Made by a program: the position numbers and the translations under genes. 64,000 bases of DNA from contig UQOY01000002.1 in NCBI GenBank assembly GCA_900542825.1, positions 141,269-205,268 of the forward strand. Reading direction: 5' to 3'. Below are positions 55,791 through 64,000 of the stretch, in pieces (within the stretch, counting starts at the first letter, position 1; each line of letters begins with the position of its first letter). Origin of the DNA: an uncultured Collinsella sp. (GTDB taxonomy: Bacteria; Actinomycetota; Coriobacteriia; Coriobacteriales; Coriobacteriaceae). The notes under the pieces were generated by a model. The model did not search any database and had not been told where the DNA came from. It saw nothing but the letters and a program-made list of their open reading frames with translations.

Positions 55791-56732
55791 TTAGGCCAAG
55801 AACTCCTTGGTGGTCGCCACGATGTTGGCGGCGTCCAGGCCGTACTTGTGCAGGAGCTCGGCGCCCGGACCGGACTCGCCGAACGTGTCGTTGACGCCGA
55901 TCTTCTTGAGCGGCGTCGGGCACTGCTCGCACAGAACATCGGCAACGGCGCTGCCCAGGCCGCCGATCACGGAGTGCTCCTCGACGGTCACGACGTGGCC
56001 GGTCTTGGTGGCGCTCTTGACGATCAGGTCGGCGTCGATGGGCTTGATGGTGTGCATGTTGATGACCTCGGCGTCGATGCCCTCGGCAGCAAGCTGCTCG
56101 GCGGCCTCGAGGGCCTCGCCGACCATCAGACCGCAGGCAATGATGGTAACGTCGGCGCCCTCGCGCATAACGATGCCGCGACCCAGTTCAAACTTGTAGG
56201 TCTCGGGGTCGTTGATGACCGGCGAGGCCAGACGGGCAAAGCGCATGTACACGGGGCCGTCGCACTCGTAGGCGGCGCGCGTCACGGCGCGGGCCTCGAC
56301 GTCGTCGGCGGGAACGATGACGGTCATGCCGGGAATGACGCGCATAAGGGCGATATCCTCGCAGCACTGGTGCGTGGCACCATCCTCGCCCACCGAAATA
56401 CCGGCGTGCGTGGCGCCGATCTTGACGTTGAGGTGCGGATAGCCGATGGAGTTGCGGACCTGCTCAAAGGCGCGGCCGGCGGCAAACATAGCAAAGCTGC
56501 TCGCGAAGGCAACGCGGCCGGTGGTCGCAATGCCAGCGGCAACACCCATCAGGTTGCTCTCGGCGATGCCCACATCGAAGAAGCGGTCGGGGCAGGCGGC
56601 CTTAAACTTGCCGGTCTGCGTGGCGGCGGCCAGGTCGGCGTCGAGGACCACAAAGTCATCGTGCTCGTTGGCGAGCTCGACGAGGGCCTCGCCGTAGCTT
56701 ACGCGCGTGGCGATTTTCTTGACGTCTGCCAT
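55791..56732 (-). CDS. Transketolase, C-terminal subunit
   Basis: 313 residues from the ATG at 56732. Pyrimidine-binding and C-terminal domains of a split transketolase: FDVGIAESNLMGVAAGIA, the catalytic Glu region and AFASSFAMFAAGRAFEQVRNS, then VTVEEHSVIGGLGSAVAD. With the partner encoded 1 bp upstream it forms the active TPP enzyme that moves two-carbon units in the pentose phosphate pathway. Split transketolases are common in anaerobic Firmicutes and Coriobacteriia. Confidence 0.92.
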   Translation of the reverse strand: MADVKKIATRVSYGEALVELANEHDDFVVLDADLAAATQTGKFKAACPDRFFDVGIAESNLMGVAAGIATTGRVAFASSFAMFAAGRAFEQVRNSIGYPHLNVKIGATHAGISVGEDGATHQCCEDIALMRVIPGMTVIVPADDVEARAVTRAAYECDGPVYMRFARLASPVINDPETYKFELGRGIVMREGADVTIIACGLMVGEALEAAEQLAAEGIDAEVINMHTIKPIDADLIVKSATKTGHVVTVEEHSVIGGLGSAVADVLCEQCPTPLKKIGVNDTFGESGPGAELLHKYGLDAANIVATTKEFLA

Positions 56733-56733
56733 C

Positions 56734-57564
56734 CTAGAGCTCCTCTCCGGCGGCCGTGAGCTCTGCCATGGCCTGCTCAAACTGTTCATCGTTGGGGGCC
56801 TTACCGTGCCAACCCACCTGGTTCTCCATAAAGGAGACGCCCTTGCCCTTCATGGTCTCGGCGATAATGGCGGTCGGCTGCCCCTTGGTGGCGCGAGCCT
56901 CGGCAAAGGCGGCGCGAATCTGGTCGAAGTCGTTGCCGTCGGCGAGCTCCACCACATGGAACTTGAAGGCGCGGAACTTGTCGGCGAGCGGCATGGGGTC
57001 GTTGACTTCCTCGACGGGGCCGTCGATCTGCAGGCCGTTGTGGTCAACGATCACGCAGAGGTTGTCGAGCTGCTGGTTGCCGGCAAACATGGCGGCCTCC
57101 CAGACCTGGCCTTCCTCGCTCTCGCCATCGCCCAACAGGGCGTACGTGCGGTAAGTATCGCCCCAGTGCTTAGCGGCAACGGCCATGCCCACGGCGGCGG
57201 AGATGCCCTGGCCGAGCGAACCGGTGGACATGTCGACGCCCGGGGTGTCGTTCATGTTGGGGTGGCCCTGCAGGTGGCTCCCGATATGGCGCAGCGTCTC
57301 GAGGTCCTCCTTGGGGAAGAACCCGCGCTCAGCGAGCACGGCGTACAGGCCCGGAGCGCAATGACCCTTGGAGAGCACAAAGCGGTCGCGGTCGGCCTTG
57401 CGGGGATCGGCCGGGTCGACGTTCATTTCCTCAAAGTACAGATAGGTCATGATGTCGGCAGCGCCGAGCGAACCGCCCGGATGGCCAGACTTGGCAGCGT
57501 GCACGCCGGTGACGATGCCCTTCCTTACCTCGTTGGCAACCTTTTTGAGCTCTTCGTCGCTCAT
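56734..57564 (-). CDS. Transketolase, N-terminal subunit
   Basis: 276 residues. TPP-binding domain: HPGGSLGAADIMTYLYF, the GDGESEEGQVWEAAMFAGN motif (metal and TPP site) and NGLQIDG. It ends 1 bp before the C-terminal subunit gene, so the two chains are made in equal amounts. Typical full-length N-terminal half; ribosome site GAAAGGAAGG upstream. Confidence 0.92.
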   Translation of the reverse strand: MSDEELKKVANEVRKGIVTGVHAAKSGHPGGSLGAADIMTYLYFEEMNVDPADPRKADRDRFVLSKGHCAPGLYAVLAERGFFPKEDLETLRHIGSHLQGHPNMNDTPGVDMSTGSLGQGISAAVGMAVAAKHWGDTYRTYALLGDGESEEGQVWEAAMFAGNQQLDNLCVIVDHNGLQIDGPVEEVNDPMPLADKFRAFKFHVVELADGNDFDQIRAAFAEARATKGQPTAIIAETMKGKGVSFMENQVGWHGKAPNDEQFEQAMAELTAAGEEL

Positions 57565-57810
57565 TGTGCCTTCCTTTCATCCTCTTAAGACAAGATGCGC
57601 ACGGCACCGAAGGTAATCCCAACACAGCCGCAATGCACGTACGTCATTCATTATGCTGGAAACTGATGTCTTTACCAGAGTTTTTATCAGTATTTGAGCA
57701 ATTTAGCAGGCAGAACCGCTGATGAAACGGTTTATCAATGTGAACGTCTTTTGGATGCGGTGGCTGCCTCTCGCCCCGGCACAAAAATGATCCGCAAACC
57801 GAAATTCAGC

Positions 57811-58701
57811 CTACGCGTTAATGTCCTTGAATCCCTCACCAAAGGCTTCCGTAACGTCGGCGACCGTCACAATGGCGTGAGGATCGCGCTCGCGCACGAT
57901 CGTTTTGAGGGTGTTGAGCTCTCGGCGGCTTACGATCACCATGATCACCGGCTTCTCGACGCCCGAATACATACCGGTCGCCTTTAATTTGGTGCAGCCG
58001 CGGCCCAGACCATACATGATGTCGGCCGCGATATCGGGGAAGTTATCCGAGATGATGAGCACCATACGACGCTTATTGCCGCCATCGACCACGGCATCGA
58101 TCACATAGCCGCTGATCACCATCGAAAGTCCTGCGTACAGAGCATTTTCGAGCGAGAAGACCGGAGCCGATGCCGCACATACGGCAACGTCGATTGCCAT
58201 GACGGTCGAGCCCACCGGCAGCGAGGTGTTACGCGAGATGATTTGGCCAATCGTGTCCGAGCCGCCGGTGTTGGCGCCGGCGCGCAACACCATGCCGTAA
58301 CTGATGCCCGTGATAATGCCGCCCCACATAGCGGGGAGCATCAGGTCCGCATGTGCCAGAGGCGCTACAAACGGGGCAAACAGATCGGTAAAAAAGCCAA
58401 GCAGGATAAAGCCCGTCGCCGTCTGCACCACGTAGAACATGCCGCCCTCGCGCATAACGAGCAGCAGCAGCAAGGCATTCATCACGATGGTCTGGATACC
58501 GACGGGAAGCGACACGCCTCGCGCTGCGCCGACTGCCTGGATAATCGTCGCAAGGCCCGTAACGCCACCGGCCGCAAGACCGTTGGGAATCAAGAACAGG
58601 TCGGTCGCGATGGCGGCCAAGGCACACCCCAACATGATCTGGGGTAGATCGTGAAAGAAGTTCATCGAAAGAATGCGCTTGATGTCCAGACGATATGCCA
58701 T
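57811..58701 (-). CDS. YitT-family membrane protein (DUF2179)
   Basis: 296 residues from the ATG at 58701 (GAGGGAGGC upstream). Five to six transmembrane helices (about 20-185) of the YitT type (LIPNGLAAGGVTGLATII; GANTGGSDTIGQIIS) and a C-terminal DUF2179 domain (about 215-290, GCTKLKATGMYSGVEKPVI). The family is a widespread membrane protein of uncertain function, sometimes linked to transport. Not in an operon with the flanking genes. Confidence 0.9.
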   Translation of the reverse strand: MAYRLDIKRILSMNFFHDLPQIMLGCALAAIATDLFLIPNGLAAGGVTGLATIIQAVGAARGVSLPVGIQTIVMNALLLLLVMREGGMFYVVQTATGFILLGFFTDLFAPFVAPLAHADLMLPAMWGGIITGISYGMVLRAGANTGGSDTIGQIISRNTSLPVGSTVMAIDVAVCAASAPVFSLENALYAGLSMVISGYVIDAVVDGGNKRRMVLIISDNFPDIAADIMYGLGRGCTKLKATGMYSGVEKPVIMVIVSRRELNTLKTIVRERDPHAIVTVADVTEAFGEGFKDINA

Positions 58702-58715
58702 GCTGCCTCCCTCAA

Positions 58716-58744
58716 AAAAGCGCACCTCATCGGATGCGCCTTGA
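58716..58744 (-). terminator. Rho-independent terminator after prfB
   Basis: On the minus strand a GCGCATC/GGTGCGC hairpin is followed by T6, 15 bp before the YitT start. It ends the secA-prfB unit and could attenuate readthrough into yitT. Confidence 0.85.
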
Positions 58745-58867
58745 ACTTCTTCTTGTATTCGATTCTACCGATTCGCCCAACAAATACCACCCCCGCGCAG
58801 GGTATGTTCTGGATACAAAACCACCCTGCTCGGAGAGTTTTATCCATTTCCACATAAACCGAGCGGT

Positions 58868-60015
58868 TTAGGCAGACGGGGTCTCCGCGTCAGCGTTGCC
58901 GGTAGCCCAACGGTGATAGCCAATCACAAACGGATCCAGGTCGCCGTCGTCAAGAACTGCCTCGACGTTGCTGGTCTCCACGCCCGTGCGCAGGTCCTTA
59001 ACCATCTGGTACGGGTAGAGCACGTAGCTGCGGATCTGGTTGCCAAAGCCGATTGTGGTCTTGGGCCCGCGAATCTCATCCAAGGCCTCGGCGCGCTTTT
59101 CGAGCTCAATCTCATACAGACGGGCCTTGAGGATCTGCATGCACGCGGCCTTGTTTTGAATCTGGCTGCGCTCGTTTTGACACGTAACCACGATACCGCT
59201 GGGGAAATGCGTCACGCGTACGGCGGAGTCGGTGGTGTTGACACCCTGGCCGCCCGGGCCGCTTGCATGGTACACGTCGACGCGAATGTCATCGGGACTA
59301 ATCTCGATATCGATATCGTCGGGCAGTACCGGAATGACCTCGATGCCGGCAAACGTAGTCTGGCGGCGCTTCTTGTCGTCGGTGGGGCTAATGCGCACCA
59401 AGCGGTGAACTCCGGCCTCGGCACGAAGCATGCCAAAGGCATCCTTGCCTTCGACGGTAAAGGTCGCGCGATCGATGCCGATAACCTCGGCCGCGGGGCA
59501 ATCGTTGATGGTGACCTTCCAACCGCGACGCTGGCAGTACTTCATGTACATCTTAAAGAGCATGAAGGTCCAGTCCTGGGCCTCCAGACCACCCTGTCCG
59601 GGCTTGATGGTCACAATCGCGTCGCCGTGATCGAACTCGCCGGTAAACCAGCTCGCAAGCTCAAGCTCGTCGATGGCGCGGGATAGGCGCTCCGCCGTGG
59701 CGGCAGCCTCCCCACGCAGCGCGGCGGCATCGGGGTCATCGCCCATTTCCTCGGCAAGCTCTAACGCGGCGCGAGCATCGGAGAGCTCACCGCGCGCGGT
59801 ATCCACGGCGGCGATGTCCTCCTTGGCGCGTGCAATCTCCTCCATCGTGGCGCGAGCGGCATCGGCGTCGTCCCAAAAACCCGGGGCGACGCTTTTGGCC
59901 TCAAGCTCCGCTACGCGGGTGCGCTTCTCATCCAAATGGAGATATGACTCGACCTCGCCGAGTCGGTCCGCAAACGCGTCCAACTCGGCGGGCGTTACCT
60001 CTAGAGCCTCGGCCA

Positions 60016-60016
<1 letters not shown>
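58868..60016 (-). CDS. prfB: Peptide chain release factor 2
   Basis: 382 residues. GGQ at 255-257 (ASGPGGQGVN) is the peptidyl-hydrolysis motif. The stop-codon-reading motif, SPF in most RF2 proteins, reads SPT here (210-212, within RISPTDDKKRRQTTFAG). The reading frame has no programmed frameshift site; it is one uninterrupted frame from its ATG. It recognises UGA and UAA. Its ATG overlaps the secA stop (TAATG), so translation is coupled. This order, secA then prfB, is common. Confidence 0.95.
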
Positions 60017-62823
<2,807 letters not shown>

Positions 62824-62952
62824 GTAGTTTTCCTTTTGGCCATCGCCCGCGGCATGAAACCTTGGACGAGTTAAACACAGATATTTGTACTTTAGCCAAA
62901 CAAGGCGCCGCCTATGCGGTCGACACACTCGACCACGTAATAACTACGACAG

Positions 62953-62985
62953 CCCGCCAAAAAGGGACTGGTTTATTTTGGCAGC
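62953..62985. repeat. Small hairpin with AAGGGACTGGTTTA loop, copy 2
   Basis: CCGCCAAAA and TTTTGGCAG arms enclose AGGGACTGGTTTA. It is 85% or so alike by eye to the hairpin at 49894. It lies upstream of secA. Confidence 0.75.
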
Positions 62986-63017
62986 TTTTATCTGGGAAAA
63001 CGCTGTCTCTCTGCCAT

Positions 63018-63084
63018 TTGGTGCAAATCAACCCGTCCCCTTCGCACCAATCTGGTGCAATGGGGACGGGTTGATTTGCACCAA
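63018..63084. repeat. Intergenic hairpin, TTGGTGCA/GGGGACGGG family, copy 2
   Basis: Perfect 23-bp arms (63018-63040 and 63062-63084) with a 21-nt loop that itself contains GCACCAA and TTGGTGC-like halves. Related to the element at 25814. Between secA and rpmE. Confidence 0.9.
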
Positions 63085-63092
63085 TAAATTGA

Positions 63093-63127
63093 AAAGGGCC
63101 GCGCACCCAAACGGATGCGCGGCCCTT
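63093..63127 (-). terminator. Rho-independent terminator of rpmE
   Basis: Stem AAGGGCCGCGCA and TGCGCGGCCCTT. On the minus strand it is followed by TTTTCAATTT, about 35 bp after the rpmE stop. Confidence 0.88.
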
Positions 63128-63162
63128 ATGCCATGAATGCGAGTGTTTCCGCGGCGAGCTAT

Positions 63163-63588
63163 TTACTCAGCAGCCTCGGTGGTCTCGGCCTCGGCAGCGG
63201 CCTCCTCGACGGGAGCCTCTGCGGGAGCCTCGGCGGCCTGCTTGGCAGCCTCCTCGGCAAACTTAGCGGCACGCTTAGCCTTCTCGGCAGCCTTAGCCTC
63301 AGCGGCGGCCTTGCGAGCAGCCTCGGCCTCAGCAGCCTTGGCGGCCTTGGCAGCCTTGGCCTCCTCGGCCTTCTTGAGCTGAGCGGCAGCGGCGCCACCG
63401 AACTTGTCGGCGAAGCGCTGGACGCGTCCACCGGTGTCGACGAACTTCTGCTGGCCGGTGTAGAACGGGTGGCACTCGTTGCAAAGCTCGACCTTCATCT
63501 CGGACACGGTAGCGTGCGTCTTGAAGGTGTTGCCGCAGGAGCACGTCACCGTGCACTCGACATACTGGGGATGGATACCCTGCTTCAT
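63163..63588 (-). CDS. rpmE: Ribosomal protein L31 with Ala/Lys/Glu-rich tail
   Basis: 141 residues. Residues 1-68 are a complete zinc-type L31 ([11 protein letters not shown] and [10 protein letters not shown]). Residues 69-141 are a low-complexity tail of Ala, Lys and Glu, predicted as one long helix, ending in an acidic stretch ([14 protein letters not shown]). L31 is normally about 65-85 residues, so the tail is an addition. The ribosome site AAGGAG precedes the ATG. Confidence 0.92.
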   Translation of the reverse strand: MKQGIHPQYVECTVTCSCGNTFKTHATVSEMKVELCNECHPFYTGQQKFVDTGGRVQRFADKFGGAAAAQLKKAEEAKAAKAAKAAEAEAARKAAAEAKAAEKAKRAAKFAEEAAKQAAEAPAEAPVEEAAAEAETTEAAE

Positions 63589-63877
63589 GGTAGGACTCCT
63601 TATTGGTCAGGCGCTGGTTACCGATCAGCGCATAAGGCGTCTTGGTTTCCGACCAAGACAACAAACTCGGCTATGGTACCACGGCGCCGGGCGTCCCACA
63701 AAAGGTTCACGGTCTTTTCGGAACGACACGAATCTGACCCATCGAAACACATCTCCACCGTTCCTTCAACTGGGAAAATGCCGTCCCCGGGGCCTGAGAA
63801 GGGCCCCGGGGACGTTCGACTGACTGCGGGAACGGCCTTTCCGCTCAATGTGTTCGGCTGAGATCGGAAATCAACCA
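63589..63877. other. Intergenic region upstream of rpmE
   Basis: No gene is recognised. It contains a GC-rich hairpin GTCCCCGGGGCC/GGCCCCGGGGAC (63783-63813) without a T-tract. Otherwise I see nothing that can be named. Confidence 0.5.
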
Positions 63878-63896
63878 AACTGAACTAGGTTCAGTT
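63878..63896. promoter_or_regulatory. Palindrome AACTGAAC-TAG-GTTCAGTT
   Basis: Perfect 8-bp arms around a 3-nt centre, like a transcription-factor operator, just downstream of the terminator at 63911. The regulator is unknown. Confidence 0.4.
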
Positions 63897-63910
63897 GACA
63901 TGGTTAAAAA

Positions 63911-63940
63911 CGAGGGGCGACGCTTTTGCGTCACCCCTCG
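63911..63940 (-). terminator. Rho-independent terminator of the right-edge gene
   Basis: Stem CGAGGGGCGACGC and GCGTCACCCCTCG with a TTTT loop. On the minus strand it is followed by T5. Confidence 0.9.
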
Positions 63941-63955
63941 TCCCGGCCGGTTGCT

Positions 63956-64000
63956 TTAGTTGTACACACGGTAGTTACACTTGAACTGGGTTATGTGTCC
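63956..64000 (-). CDS. Right-edge gene, C-terminal 14 codons only
   Basis: From the right edge the minus strand reads GHITQFKCNYRVYN and a TAA stop at 63956-63958, followed 15 bp later by a strong terminator, so this is the end of a leftward gene whose body lies outside. Too little is visible to name it. Confidence 0.6.
   Translation of the reverse strand, partial: GHITQFKCNYRVYN

Noticed and set aside
63783..63813. Terminator
   Set aside because: The GC-rich hairpin is perfect but lacks a T-run on either strand and is not just behind a gene, so I leave it as an unassigned hairpin.

Overview
The window looks like a chromosome segment of a gut Coriobacteriia member, most probably Collinsella. 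The reasons are the high GC content, the actinobacterial style of the housekeeping proteins, frequent GTG/TTG starts, and many large intergenic palindromes. This is inferred from protein content; no 16S gene is present.

Left part (1-22.1 kb): an accessory signalling island. A truncated RyR-like gene and a TIR-DUF4357 gene run rightwards and end at a bidirectional terminator. Facing them is a compact leftward operon of ten genes (15914 to 2647). It encodes a coiled-coil membrane protein, a zinc-ribbon FHA protein, an NrdG-like radical SAM protein, a ClpB-type AAA+ ATPase, a PP2C phosphatase, a 1166-residue membrane Ser/Thr kinase with eleven N-terminal ETVTVxR repeats, two proteins of unknown function, and two paralogous EF-hand/LRR-like membrane proteins. 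To the right lie two more kinases, a second FHA protein and a zinc-ribbon/coiled-coil membrane protein. Copies of the palindrome GTTGCGCAAC sit in both divergent promoter regions of the island and again before a related zinc-ribbon membrane gene at 54.9 kb, which suggests one regulon. The ETVTVxR repeats resemble the ETTSVFR phospho-threonine motif of GarA/OdhI, so the kinase tail could be a multivalent docking site for the FHA proteins. The kinase + phosphatase + FHA + Clp ATPase set recalls the T6SS threonine-phosphorylation switch, but no secretion genes are visible.

Middle part (22.1-43.5 kb): a copper operon (CopA, a CopZ-like chaperone, a CsoR-type repressor), an amidohydrolase, a DUF559-type nuclease-fold protein, glutamate synthase (gltB, gltD), gpmA, mntH, rubredoxin, a flavin-reductase-like protein, smpB, a TPR-like protein, and tRNA-Glu(CTC) and tRNA-Gln(CTG). 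Between these genes lie five arrays of one palindrome family. Their 16-bp arms (consensus GTCTCGATCTGTAACA) alternate in orientation every 39-41 bp, so each hairpin repeats every 80-81 bp; I count 18 hairpins in 18 kb. An unrelated array with 62-bp period sits at 43.24-43.47 kb.

Right part (43.5-64 kb): an N-acetylmuramic acid scavenging cluster (murR, murQ, murP, mupG), a VanZ-like protein, a serine recombinase, RNase R, FtsE/FtsX (FtsE with a 175-residue N-terminal extension), a split transketolase, a YitT-family protein, RF2 (with SPT in place of the usual SPF motif), SecA, and ribosomal protein L31 with a long charged tail. The C-terminal codons of one more leftward gene lie at the right edge.
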